This document shows positions 9,444 to 19,168 of a stretch of DNA of 64,000 nucleotides, piece after piece (positions within the stretch are counted from its first letter, which is position 1; the number at the start of each line of letters is the position of its first letter). The notes under the pieces are model-generated. The model saw only the letters and a list, made by a program, of their open reading frames with translations, was not told where the DNA came from and made no database searches. Source of the stretch: JAJPKK01 sp963702755 (GTDB taxonomy: Bacteria > Pseudomonadota > Alphaproteobacteria > Rhizobiales > Xanthobacteraceae); assembly GCA_963702755.1 (NCBI GenBank), contig CAVPDZ010000022.1, positions 291,744 through 355,743 of the forward strand, given 5' to 3'. Position numbers and translations under genes: made by a program.

Positions 9444-11350
9444 CTACCTCGGTCGGGTCACCAATGCCATCATTGACGCGCTGACTTCGCGATCGGGCAA
9501 GCTGGGATCGGGCTTGTAGGAAAGCGCGCCCCGGAGCGCCGACAGGTATTCCCGGTCGGTCATCCGGTCCGGCAGCGGCTGTTCGAACAACGGGCTGCGG
9601 GACGTGATTGCGATGATGAGTTCGCGGCCGAACGGCGCGTCGATGGTGAAGAGGTCCCGGCCTTGCGCGCCGTCGCCGAAGATAAGCGTTTCTCCCGGTA
9701 ATGTCGGCTGAGGCGCGATGCCGGCCGGTTGGACGAGGTGGACCACCGATCCGTCCGCTTGGATGTAGCTGACGTAGAGGAACGAAATCTGCGATGGCGG
9801 CTGGATCGCGATGCGCAAGGTGTCGCCGGCATGCAGCCGATTGCTCGGGCCGATATCGATCTGCGCTGCATCCTGGTTGCCGAGCGCGGTCTCGAGCGTC
9901 TGCAGCACCTCGCATTGCGGCCACGGCGCGACGCCGATCCTGCCGATCGCGGTGTTGGGAATTGCGGCCGCCAAGCGCCGGACGAAGGCGAGGTCGCCTT
10001 TGGAGGCGACGAACCCCCACAGCACGTTCTGGTCATCCTGCTTTTCCACCTTGACCCGCGCGCACGACAGGTTGTTCAGGTCGCTAAGACTTGGATTGTC
10101 CGATAGCGGAACTGGCGCCGGCGGTGAAGGATCGACCTCGGCTACCGGCGGCATGGGTCGTTCCCGGCGCGAAGGCCGTGGACCGGGCGGGGGCGGTGAA
10201 GGATCGACGTCGGCCACCGGCGGCATAGGTCGTTCCCGGCGCGAAGGCCGTGGACCGGGCGGGGGCGGCGCGGGTTGAATCTCGACCACCGCTGGGCCAG
10301 GGCGGTTGCGGTGCCAGCGCGAGGGACCGGGACCCGGCGGCGGATTGACGTCGGCGACCGGAGGGGGCGACGTAAAGGATGGCACAGGAGGCGGCGGGGC
10401 GACATCTGGCATGGGGCGGGGCGGCGGTGCTGGTCGCGGGCCGGGAGACGGTCCTGGCGGCCTTTGTTCGGCGACGCGGCGCGGCGGCGCTGCTACATCG
10501 ATTATCGCGGCATAACGAATCCGGTTGATAATGCGCGTTGTAGCCGACCCAGCCATAGCCGCCGTCGCCCCACCCGGTTCCCCATGAGTTGATCAGGCGG
10601 AACGCCTGCTTGCGGTCGTCGTAACCGACCACAGCTATCGCGTGCCACCCGGCAGACGCCTTGTCGGCAACGGTGTTGGCGAAGACGCCGGCGCCGCGAT
10701 GCTGCATGAAGGCATTGTCGGCGCTGAAGGAGATGACGACCGGGTTCGACTGCGCCAGCGCGCCCTTGATGTCGTCGAGCTTCTTATGATCGAGCATCCG
10801 CGCGCCGCGAATGCGAAAATCCTTTGCCGACGCGATGATCTGCGGCGCAGGCGCGCCGTCGCAATCGGAAGCGTGATAGGGATAATCCGCCAACGACAAG
10901 GCGCCCTTTTGCAGCACCTTGACGTTGAATTCGAATTTCGAGCCGTTGTCGCACTTCTTCGCGTTCGCAAGCTGCTTCGCGACGTTGTAGATGTAGCCCG
11001 GGCTGGGGATGTTCTCCTGCCGGCTGTTGTCACGATTTTCCAGCGCCACGGAATAGTAGCTGCGGACGGCATAGCCGAGCGCCCAGGCTACGCAGGAATT
11101 GGCGTTGCCCTGGTCGCCGACCTTTGGCATGCGGAACGACAGATCGACTGACAGCGGAAGAAACGCGCGGAACTGGGGCGCGACCGGAAACGAGGCCTGG
11201 GCCGCGGCGTCCATATCGAGGTCGCCGGTTGCATATTTCGTGTCCGGCGGGTCGGCCTGATCGAGGATTGCCCGCCGCTTGCGCGTACACGTGTGACGGT
11301 GCACCGAGAAAGATCAGCGCGGCGGCGGCGCAAGATGCGAAGCGGACCAT
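9444..11350 (-). CDS. Papain-like (C1) cysteine protease with proline-rich linker and DUF4384-like domain, copy B (two frame breaks)
   Basis: This is the paralogue of the protease at 6838-8679, with the same order of signal peptide, C1 domain, Pro-rich linker and C-terminal DUF4384-like domain. The start at 11350 follows GGGAGG. Active-site elements are present: DQGNANSCVAWALGY, GWHAIAVVGYDD and LINSWGTGWGDGGYGW. Alignment to copy A places one frame break near 11270-11290, between the signal peptide and the text QADPPDTKYATGD, and a second near 10530-10550, where GWVGYN passes to IRYAAIIDVAAP. Both restore similarity to copy A on each side, so each is a single-base error or mutation. The linker contains two copies of a 24-residue repeat. 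The ompA-like gene follows after 6 bases. Confidence 0.85.
10123..10266 (-). repeat. Two tandem 72-bp units in the protease B linker
   Basis: Two adjacent 72-base units (10123-10194 and 10195-10266) are nearly identical. They encode a 24-residue proline-rich segment with the core SRRERPMPPVADVDPSP. Because 72 is a multiple of three, gain or loss of units keeps the frame and changes only the spacer length between protease and C-terminal domain. Confidence 0.85.
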
Positions 11351-11653
11351 GTCAAACCTCCCGCCTTGGTTCCAACCGCAAACCGACCTGGCGCTCACTG
11401 AGCATCCCGCCTGCGCACAAGGATCAGCATAGAGGACCGGCGCCTGACCAGCAATATCGAATGCATTCGTCGCACGAGCTAGCAACTTGGTTCACGCTGA
11501 TGACGAAAATGAAAAGGATGTTCTGCATTCGCCTCTTCGACTAAGATGCATTCCACTATTCGGATCGAACAGATGTCTTGGCACAATTTCAATCTCAGTT
11601 TCGATCGTCTTGTCCGATCTTGCAACCGATCGATTGTGGCAAGATGCCGGGAC

Positions 11654-14276
11654 ATGCTTCGTCGAGGCCGGCGTGATCGCCCGGCGCGCGCTCCCCGGCC
11701 TTGGGCCGTAAGTGCCTTCGCCGGGGCGCTTGGAATCCTGCTCAACGTGGCGCCGGCCCTGGCGGCCGAGAACTGCGGCCAGGGCGCGCCGCCCGACGCC
11801 GACATTGCGGCGTGCTCAGACATGATCGCTTCCGGGAATTTCTCCGGGAAGACTCTCGCGGCGCTCTACCACAGCCGTGGCAAGGCCTATATCGCCAAGA
11901 ACGATAACGACCGCGCCATCGCCGACCTCGATCAGGCCATCCGCCTCAATTCGACAAATGCGGCTGCCTACAAGGATCGCGGCAACGCGTGGAAGAGCAA
12001 GCGCAACGTCGATCGCGCGCTCGCCGACTACAACGAAGCACTCACGATCGATCCCAAATACGCCGTGCCAATCAGCAACATTGGCCTCATCTGGGCCGAC
12101 AAAGGCGACTGGGATCGGGCAATTGGCCTGTACGATCAGGCGATCCGGCTCGATCCGAATTTCACCATCGCCTACAACAACCGCGGCTCCGCCTACTTGA
12201 ACAAGGGCGATAACGACCGCGCGATCGCCGACTTCGACCAAGCGATCAAACTCGATCCGAAGTTTGCCTTGCCCTATCGCAACCGCGGCGTCGCCTGGCA
12301 CGCGAAAGGGAACGATCAGCAAGCGATCGCCGATTATGACGAGGCAATTCGGCTGAGTCCGAAATGGGCTACCCCGTACTACAACCGCGGCACTTCATGG
12401 CAATCTCAAAAGGACTATGACCGCGCGATCACGGATTACGATCAGGCGATCGCGCTCGATCCAAAGTACTCGTCCGCGTACCACAATCGCGGTTACAGTT
12501 GGTATGCCAAAAAAGACTATGACCGCGCGATCAAAGACTTTGATCAGGCGATCACGCTCGATCCGAAATACGCGTCCGCGTACAACAATCGCGGCAACAG
12601 TTGGTATGCCAAGAAGGACTATGACCGCGCGCTGCGAGATTACAGCGACGCCGTTGCTGCCAATTCCAAGAATGCGATCGCCTACGTGAACCGCGGCAAT
12701 ATCTATGCCGAGAAGAAGGAATACGATCGCGCTGCAGCCGATTATGACCAGGCGATCCAGGCCAACCCGAAATACGCTCAAGCTTATTACCGGCGGGGCG
12801 TCGTCTGGTTCAACAAGAAGGACTATGTTCGCGCCGCCCAGGACTATGATCAAGCAATCAACCTCGACCCCAAATACGCGGAGGCCCACGTCGGCTCGCG
12901 GGCGCACGTTCACGGAGAGAGCCGACTACGATCGCGCGATATCGGATTTCGATCAGGCCATCGCCATCAATCCGAAATATACCTTCGCGTATGTTCAGCG
13001 GGGCTACGCGTGGTACAAGAAGAAGGACTATGCTCGCGCCATCCGAGAATATGACCAGGCAATCGAGCTCGATCCCGCTTCCATCGATGCGTACATCGGT
13101 CGAGCGCGTCATACGAATTTTCAGGGAATATCGATCGCGCAATACAAGACTACAACGGCTGATCGCGCTCAATCCAAAAGTCGCGGTCGCATTCAACAAC
13201 CGCGGAGTCGATGTTCCGCAGGAAGGGCAATATCGACAAAGCCATCGCCGATTACACCGAGGCAATTCGCCTCGACCCCAACTATTCGGCCGCCTACACC
13301 AATCGCGGACAAGCGCACGAAGCGGCGGGTCATCTGCCGCAGGCGCGGGCCGATTACGCTGCCGCCGTGGCTTTGCCGTCGTTGATGACTTATGACAACA
13401 GCAAATGGGCTTTTGATACGGCGAAGGCGCGGCTCGTGGTCCTCGGAACGCCGACGCAAACCACGCAAACCACGGCGGTGGCGCCGGCGCCCAAACCCAA
13501 CTTCAAAACCAACCCCAATCTCAACGCCAGCCTCGAGCTCCAAGCCTGCCCCCGTCCAGGCAACGTCGCGGCGCGTCGCGCTTGTTGTCGGCAACAGCAA
13601 TTACAAAGGCAAGCCGCTCGCCAATCCGGCCAATGACGCACGCGCGATGGCGGCGACGCTGCGCCAAATCGGATTTCAGGTGATCGATGGCTATGATCTC
13701 GATTATGCCGGCATGCGGCGGACGATCTCCGATTTCCTCCTGAAGGTGTCGAACGCCCAGGTCGCTGTCGTCTACTACGCGGGACACGGCATCCAGCTTG
13801 ACGGCCGGAACTATTTGGTTCCGACCGATGCCAAGCTGGTCGACAAGAGGACCGCCGGGCTTGAGATGTTCGACATGGATCAGATCCTGTCGCCGCTCGA
13901 CGATCCGGGCCGCGCCAACATCGTTTTTCTCGATGCCTGCCGCAACGATCCGTTCGCAAGCCAGACCGCAACGACGCGCGGCTTCGATACCTCGGTGGGA
14001 CTGTCCGGCTATACCAACGTGTCGGCAGGCATGTACATCGCGTTTGCGACCGCGCCGGGCAAAGTCGCCGAGGACGGGACCGGTGCGCACAGCCCGTTCA
14101 CGACGGCGCTCTTGAAGCATCTGCCGACACCGAAGATTGCGCTGCCCGACATGTTCCGGCGCGTTCGCACCGACGTCATCGCCGAGACCAAAGGCAAGCA
14201 GATCCCGTGGGTCCAGGAGTCGCTGATCGGCGACGTCTACATGGTCGACGACCAAAGCCGCGCCGCCGCAAAGTAA
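11654..14276 (+). CDS. TPR-array protein with C-terminal caspase-like (C14) protease domain (four frame breaks)
   Basis: A signal peptide (GALGILLNVAPALAAENC) is followed by about fourteen 34-residue TPR units (pattern NRG..YAKKDYDRAIKDFDQAI..DPKYA). A Pro/Thr/Lys-rich linker and a peptidase C14 domain at about 13570-14255 come next. The protease has RVALVVGNSNYKGKPLANPANDA, the catalytic His in VYYAGHGIQLDGRNYLVP and the Cys in FLDACRNDPF. The frame breaks near 12890, 13115, 13200 and 13520, each time resuming in another frame with good TPR or linker sequence, so the ancestral protein was one polypeptide of about 870 residues. The start at 11654 is chosen for the signal peptide; 11546 is an alternative. 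It diverges from protease copy B and may act on, or be scaffolded with, other envelope proteins. Confidence 0.83.
12415..12720 (+). repeat. Near-identical 102-bp TPR-coding units
   Basis: Three consecutive 102-base units beginning near 12415, 12517 and 12619 encode neighbouring TPRs (34 residues each). The first two in particular are almost identical at the DNA level, more so than the other repeats. This indicates recent unit duplication inside the array. Confidence 0.7.
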
Positions 14277-14309
14277 GTTTGCGCCAGCGGCCGCGCTTGG
14301 TTGCTTCGC

Positions 14310-15968
14310 TTATTCCTGGAAGCGCAGCGTGAGCAACCCGACGTCGGCATTGTAGTCGGCCGAGCCGACCGTCGAGCGCAGCCATTCGTGGCGATACTCG
14401 GCTTTGAGGTAGACCGTGCGCGAGAACCTGTAGATCAGTGACGTGCTGACCGCGAAGCGGTTGTCGAAGCGATCGAGGCCGAAATAGGTATCGGCCCCGT
14501 AGCCGAGCTTGATGATCGCCGTCAGCCAGCGCCGGAAGTCGTGATCGACCTCCAGGCCGAAGTCGCGCCGCAACACGCCGGACGCGCCCTGCACGATCAG
14601 TTCGCCGGTCGCCGATACCGCGGTGAGCTTCACGGTCGTCAGCGGCGTCGCCAGATAGATGAGCGAGGAATCGAACACGAGGCCGCTCACATTGGGGAGC
14701 GTCGGATCCTGGTAGACGCGCTGCGTCCAGCCGAGCGATGCCTCGCCCGTCAGCGCGCCGATGAACGCGAACGATGAGCCCGCTTTGACGGTTCCAGCCT
14801 TCGAGTCGCGCGCCGCGCCGGTGTCATCGATCGGCATGTCGTGGACGCGGGTGTCGGCGCTCGCCTCGACGAACGGCTTGATGCCGGGCAGGAGATCGTA
14901 GCTGCCGCGCAGCGACACCCCGTATTGGTCGTAGTTGCGGTCGGCGTTGCTCCCCGTCGTGCCGTCGGTGAATGTCAACTCCTGCCAGACGCTGCGGTCG
15001 AAGGTCGACTTGGCGATGATGCCGAAGCGGTTGAAATCGTGCTCGTAGCCGAACGTGGTGCCGACGGTCGCGACGACCGGCAGGCGGGTCAGGCCCGCCT
15101 GGATGTTGGGGCTCCCGGGATTGTCGGTCCCGATCAGAAATCGCGTTTCGAGATCGATGCGATCGTCGCGGCTGACGTCGATGCGGCCGACCGCCTTGGA
15201 ATCGAACGACGGCCGGGCGAGCGATACCGGCGACCCCGGAAAGTTTGCGCCATAGCTGAGATAATTGCCGTGAACATCGACGTTGAGCGCGTGGCGCTCC
15301 CAGTCGGAGCGGACGAGGAGTTCGCCCGCGCCCATGAATTCGGGTGCGCCCTTGGGGGGCGTCATGCGTGCCGGATTGTTATCGTAGCCGCCGCTCAGTT
15401 CGACCGCGGGCTTGATGAGGAACGAGCCGGCTCGCAGCCCGAGCTGATCGAACGGCGCGGGGTCGACGACGGCGCGGCGCGGCGGCAGCACCACCGGCGG
15501 CAGCGGTTCAGAACTCTCCGGCGGATCGATCGGCGGTGCGCCGCGCCGGTAATATTGCGGTATCGGGCGCGACCCCGGCGTGCCGGACGGCGCATTCGGC
15601 GCGATGCCGGGCGGCTGCGCGATGGGCAGCGTTCCGGGGACGACCTGCACGATCGGGGGCAATGCGCCCGGCTTCAGCTTTCCCCGTTTGCGGCGCGCGC
15701 CGTTCGAGACAAACCCGGTCGAACCGGCGCCGTAGCCCGGCGCGTTGCCGTAGGTCGGTACCTCGAACTTCGGGACGCCGAAGACCGCCGGAGCGCCGCC
15801 GACGCCCGGGCGCGGCGACATCGCACCGGAGTCCAACAAGCCCGGCGTCGGCGAAATGATGAGTCCCGGATCGCGAAATGTCTGCGCCGCGGCAGGCGTT
15901 GCGGCATAGGCCGCCGCAGCGACGACAACGAGGGTCGCAGCGCGATTGAGATCGCTAAGCCGCTGCAC
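14310..15968 (-). CDS. Outer-membrane beta-barrel protein (BBP2-like)
   Basis: This 552-residue protein has a signal peptide (AAAYAATPAAAQ), a Pro/Gly-rich N-terminal third that is probably disordered, and a C-terminal region of alternating strands with many aromatic belts typical of barrels. Examples are WERHALNVDVHGNYLSYG, YLKAEYRHEWLRS and the terminal LLTLRFQE. It resembles the outer-membrane beta-barrel group annotated as BBP2 in Rhizobiales. The role is unknown; some relatives lie in exopolysaccharide loci. It converges on the TPR-caspase gene with 33 bases between the stops. The frame is intact. Confidence 0.78.
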   Translation of the reverse strand: MQRLSDLNRAATLVVVAAAAYAATPAAAQTFRDPGLIISPTPGLLDSGAMSPRPGVGGAPAVFGVPKFEVPTYGNAPGYGAGSTGFVSNGARRKRGKLKPGALPPIVQVVPGTLPIAQPPGIAPNAPSGTPGSRPIPQYYRRGAPPIDPPESSEPLPPVVLPPRRAVVDPAPFDQLGLRAGSFLIKPAVELSGGYDNNPARMTPPKGAPEFMGAGELLVRSDWERHALNVDVHGNYLSYGANFPGSPVSLARPSFDSKAVGRIDVSRDDRIDLETRFLIGTDNPGSPNIQAGLTRLPVVATVGTTFGYEHDFNRFGIIAKSTFDRSVWQELTFTDGTTGSNADRNYDQYGVSLRGSYDLLPGIKPFVEASADTRVHDMPIDDTGAARDSKAGTVKAGSSFAFIGALTGEASLGWTQRVYQDPTLPNVSGLVFDSSLIYLATPLTTVKLTAVSATGELIVQGASGVLRRDFGLEVDHDFRRWLTAIIKLGYGADTYFGLDRFDNRFAVSTSLIYRFSRTVYLKAEYRHEWLRSTVGSADYNADVGLLTLRFQE

Positions 15969-16125
15969 AGGCTAATGTCCTCGACGCCGGCCGAAGGTTG
16001 GTTAATGGAAATAAAAGGATTATGGTTAACAACGCGTTAGCACCGTCCCGTCGTCGCCTTCGGCGGGTCGTGCTAAACGAGGGAATCGCCCGCGGAAACG
16101 ATTACCGATCGGTCTGGACCTGAAG

Positions 16126-17118
16126 ATGCGCAGCCCCGACGCCCCGCCCGGAGACCAGGCGCTCATCGCGTGTGCGCTGCGCACGCTTGATGCCGAGGCG
16201 GGCGGCCTGTCGGCGCTCGCGGCCGCCATCGAAGGCGCGCTCGGCTCCGCGTTCACGGCGGCGGCGGGAATGATCCGGGATGCCCGCGGACGCGTCATCG
16301 TCAGCGGCATGGGCAAGTCGGGGCACATCGCCCACAAGATCGCGGCGACGCTCGCCTCCACCGGAACGCCGGCCTTCTTCGTCCATCCCGCCGAGGCGAG
16401 CCACGGCGACCTCGGCATGATCACCGCGGATGACGTGATCATTGCGCTGTCGTGGTCGGGCGAGACCGCCGAACTGAAGAACCTGATCGACTATTCGCGC
16501 CGCTTCCGGATCGGGCTCATCGCCATCACGTCAGAGGCGGCGTCGAGCCTCGGCCAGGCCGCCGACGTCGTGCTGATGCTGCCGCAGACGCGCGAAGCCT
16601 GCCCGCACAATCTCGCGCCGACGACCTCGTCGCTGATGCAACTCGCGCTCGGCGATGCGCTGGCGATCGCGCTCCTGGAAAGCCGCGGCTTTTCCGCGCT
16701 CGACTTCCGCGAACTTCATCCCGGCGGCCGGCTCGGCGCCGCGCTCACCTTCGTGCGCGACCTCATGCATGCCGGTGCCGAGATGCCGCTCAAGCCCGTC
16801 GGCACGCTGATGTCGGACGCGCTCGTCGAGATGTCGGCCAAGGGGTTCGGCTGCGTCGGCATCACCGATGCCGCCGGCCGCCTCGTCGGCATCATCACCG
16901 ACGGCGATTTGCGCCGTCACATGCGGCCCGATCTGCTCGATGCGCCGGTCGAGAATGTCATGACGCGCGGACCGACCACGGTCCGCCCCGACCAGCTTGC
17001 GAGCGAAGTGCTCGAACTTCTCAACTCGCTCAAGCGCACGGTGGTGTTCGTCGTCGACGGCGAACACGCCGCCGGCATCCTCCACATGCACGATCTGTTG
17101 CGCGCCGGCGTGGCGTGA
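16126..17118 (+). CDS. kdsD: D-arabinose 5-phosphate isomerase (KpsF/GutQ family)
   Basis: This enzyme converts ribulose 5-phosphate to arabinose 5-phosphate, the first step of Kdo synthesis for lipopolysaccharide. The 330-residue protein has an N-terminal SIS sugar-isomerase domain (VSGMGKSGHIAHKIAATLAS, HPAEASHGDLG, SWSGETAEL, PTTSSLMQLALGDALA). Two CBS domains follow (MSDALVEMSAKGFGCVGI and VMTRGPTTVRPDQL). Domain order and length are normal. The frame is intact. A palindromic repeat lies between it and the convergent nfeD gene and may serve as a bidirectional terminator. Confidence 0.95.
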   Translation: MRSPDAPPGDQALIACALRTLDAEAGGLSALAAAIEGALGSAFTAAAGMIRDARGRVIVSGMGKSGHIAHKIAATLASTGTPAFFVHPAEASHGDLGMITADDVIIALSWSGETAELKNLIDYSRRFRIGLIAITSEAASSLGQAADVVLMLPQTREACPHNLAPTTSSLMQLALGDALAIALLESRGFSALDFRELHPGGRLGAALTFVRDLMHAGAEMPLKPVGTLMSDALVEMSAKGFGCVGITDAAGRLVGIITDGDLRRHMRPDLLDAPVENVMTRGPTTVRPDQLASEVLELLNSLKRTVVFVVDGEHAAGILHMHDLLRAGVA

Positions 17119-17131
17119 TCAGGGATCACCG

Positions 17132-17248
17132 CTCGTAGCCCGGATGGAGCGAAGCGTAATCCGGGGCGGCTTCCCAGAATTCGATAGGCCTTTACCGGAT
17201 TACGCTAGGCCTTTCCCGGATTGCGCTTCGCTCCATCCGGGCTACGAG
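17132..17248. repeat. Intergenic palindrome, 'CGTAGCCCGGAT' family, copy 1
   Basis: Two inverted arms of 33 bases (17132-17164 and 17216-17248) differ at one position and flank about 50 bases containing a further partial arm (CCGGATTACGC). The arm core is GTAGCCCGGATGGAGCGAAG. Related copies occur at 33035, 38122 and 43828. It lies between two convergent genes. Confidence 0.9.
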
Positions 17249-17249
17249 A

Positions 17250-17696
17250 TTACTTGATCGACGCCACCTGGAGCGCGGTGCCGTCGACGGCGATGACCTT
17301 GACGCGGCTGCCGGCCGGCGCATCGGCGCCGGTGATCCGCCAGATGGTGTCGCCGATCGGTAGCGTGCCGCTGCCGTCGATGATCGGCTTTTCCAGCGTG
17401 AATGTGCGGCCGATGAAGGCGTCGGCGCGGCGGTTGAGAAACGGCTGATCGGTCGGCGCGCCGACCTGCATCGCAATTCGTCGCCACAACGGAATCGCCG
17501 CAATCGAAAATGCAGCGAAGGCCACGAACTGCCACTGCCACGACCAATCGACGAGCAGCGATATGGTGCCGACGAGCAAGGCCGCGAGGCCGAGCCACAG
17601 CATGAACACGCCCGGCGCCAAAATTTCGAGGATGAGCAGCACGCCGCCGGCGACGAACCAGTTCCACGCGCCGAGCAATTCGAGGATCGCGACCAT
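17250..17696 (-). CDS. NfeD-family membrane protein
   Basis: This 148-residue protein has two to three N-terminal transmembrane helices (WNWFVAGGVLLILEILAPGV, split here, and WQFVAFAAFSIAAIPLWR). A C-terminal OB-fold NfeD domain follows (FIGRTFTLEKPIIDGSGTLP..IWRITGADAPAGSRVKVI). NfeD partners with SPFH proteins in membrane microdomains. It starts 12 bases downstream of the SPFH gene stop, the usual operon arrangement. The frame is intact and the stop abuts the palindromic repeat. Confidence 0.92.
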   Translation of the reverse strand: MVAILELLGAWNWFVAGGVLLILEILAPGVFMLWLGLAALLVGTISLLVDWSWQWQFVAFAAFSIAAIPLWRRIAMQVGAPTDQPFLNRRADAFIGRTFTLEKPIIDGSGTLPIGDTIWRITGADAPAGSRVKVIAVDGTALQVASIK

Positions 17697-17708
17697 GTGC
17701 GTTGCCTC

Positions 17709-18752
17709 TTATGCCGACGGCTTCGGCGGGGGGATCTGGCCGGGCGACGCGACCGCCGGGCCGGTGATGGGTGACGGCCGTGGCGGAGGCGGCCGGTAGC
17801 CGCCGCCATCGGGACCATGGCCGCCGCCGTTGGGCGGGCCGCCGAATGTCGCCTTCACGATCTCGCCGATGCCGCCAAGCGTGCCGAGCACCGCCGTTGT
17901 CTCAAGCGGGAGCATGATGACTTTCTGGTTCGGCGAATGCGCGATCTCGGTCAGCGCGCGCAGGTACTTGTCGGCGATGAAGTAGTTGAGCGAGGAGACG
18001 CTGCCATTGGCAATGGCGGTGCTGACCACCTCGGTGGCCTTGGCCTCGGCGGCAGCGGAGCGCTCGCGCGCTTCGGCGTCGCGAAAGGCCGCTTCGCGGC
18101 GGCCTTCCGCTTCGAGGATTTGCGCCTGCTTCGCGCCCTCGGCCTTGAGGATCGCGGATTGGCGCTGGCCCTCGGCGGTCAGAATCTCGGCGCGCTTGTC
18201 GCGTTCGGCCTTCATCTGCCGGCCCATCGACTGGATAAGGTCGGCCGGCGGCACGATGTCCTTGATCTCGATGCGGTTGACCTTGATGCCCCACGGCGAC
18301 ACCGCGGCGTCAACGACGCGCAGCAGCCGCTCGTTGATCTCGTCGCGGTGCGACAGCATCTGGTCGAGGTCCATCGCGCCCATCACCGAGCGGATGTTGG
18401 TCATCGTGAGCTTGACGATCGCCTGCTCGAGCGAGGCGACCTCGTAGCTCGCCTTGGCGGCATCGAACACCTGGTAAAACGCGATACCGTCCACCGACAC
18501 GGTGGCGTTGTCCTTGGTGATGACCTCCTGCTCCGGAACGTCGATCACCTGCTCCATCACGTTCATCTTGCGCCCGATGCGGTCGACGAACGGCACGATC
18601 AGGTTAAGCCCGGGCGTCAGCATCTTGGTGTAACGGCCGAACCGCTCCACGGTCCAGTTGTAGCCTTGCGGCACGGTCTTCACGCCAAGGAAGACGGTGA
18701 GGATGGCGAGAAAAACGATGATGATGACAAATACGTCTGATCCGCCGAACAT
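17709..18752 (-). CDS. qmcA: SPFH/band 7 membrane protein (stomatin/QmcA-like)
   Basis: This 347-residue protein has one N-terminal transmembrane helix (VFVIIIVFLAILTVFLG), then a band-7 domain (VPQGYNWTVERFGRYTKMLTPGLN, split at RFG). A coiled, Ala/Glu/Arg-rich segment (AEGRREAAFRDAEARERSAA) and a Pro/Gly-rich tail follow. Such proteins form large rings in the membrane and influence membrane-protein quality control. With the adjacent nfeD gene it makes a standard two-gene operon. The frame is intact. Confidence 0.93.
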   Translation of the reverse strand: MFGGSDVFVIIIVFLAILTVFLGVKTVPQGYNWTVERFGRYTKMLTPGLNLIVPFVDRIGRKMNVMEQVIDVPEQEVITKDNATVSVDGIAFYQVFDAAKASYEVASLEQAIVKLTMTNIRSVMGAMDLDQMLSHRDEINERLLRVVDAAVSPWGIKVNRIEIKDIVPPADLIQSMGRQMKAERDKRAEILTAEGQRQSAILKAEGAKQAQILEAEGRREAAFRDAEARERSAAAEAKATEVVSTAIANGSVSSLNYFIADKYLRALTEIAHSPNQKVIMLPLETTAVLGTLGGIGEIVKATFGGPPNGGGHGPDGGGYRPPPPRPSPITGPAVASPGQIPPPKPSA

Positions 18753-18977
18753 AATTGCCTCGCTAGAACGTCATTGAACGATGCGGCATTTTACCGGTCT
18801 TGGCCGCGCCGGAACAGGCCGCGCCGATTGCATACGATGTCGCGCTTTCTTTTTCATTGCTGCGGAGTTTTGTGCGGCTCAGGCTGCGCCAGGTTCATCG
18901 CTGGGCAGGATTACCGCGGGATACGGGATATTAGGTGCGGGCGGCCAACGGCTTCACGTGGGCGCGACGCTGTTTCT

Positions 18978-19090
18978 TTCCCCTCCCCCGCTTGCGGGGG
19001 AGGGTCAGGGAGGGGGCCCGTCCGCAAGTTCGTGCCGTGGAGTGAGCCCCCTCCCTTTCCCCTCCCCCGCTTGCGGGGGAGGGGAAAGGA
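18978..19090. repeat. Repeated 'CCCTCCCCCGCTTGCGGGGGAGGG' palindrome
   Basis: Two copies of a self-complementary element (near 18980-19013 and 19057-19087) are separated by about 40 bases that include an inverted AGGGAGGGGGC / GCCCCCTCCCT pair. They occupy most of the interval between the SPFH gene and the hemH stop (18753-19168), where no gene is seen. A weaker relative occurs at about 20516-20552. Confidence 0.8.
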
Positions 19091-19168
19091 AGCGCGGAGA
19101 AAGGGAAACACGGAGAGGACGCCCGTCCTTGCACGCATTCCGGTACACGTTGATTGCACCTGTCCCGC

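Noticed and set aside
12415..13380. Regularly spaced repeats resembling a CRISPR array
   Set aside because: Units are 102 bases, coding, without spacers, and translate to TPR motifs.
18978..19090. Two strong hairpins read as tandem terminators
   Set aside because: They lack T-runs and are part of a dispersed repeat family, so they are annotated as repeats.
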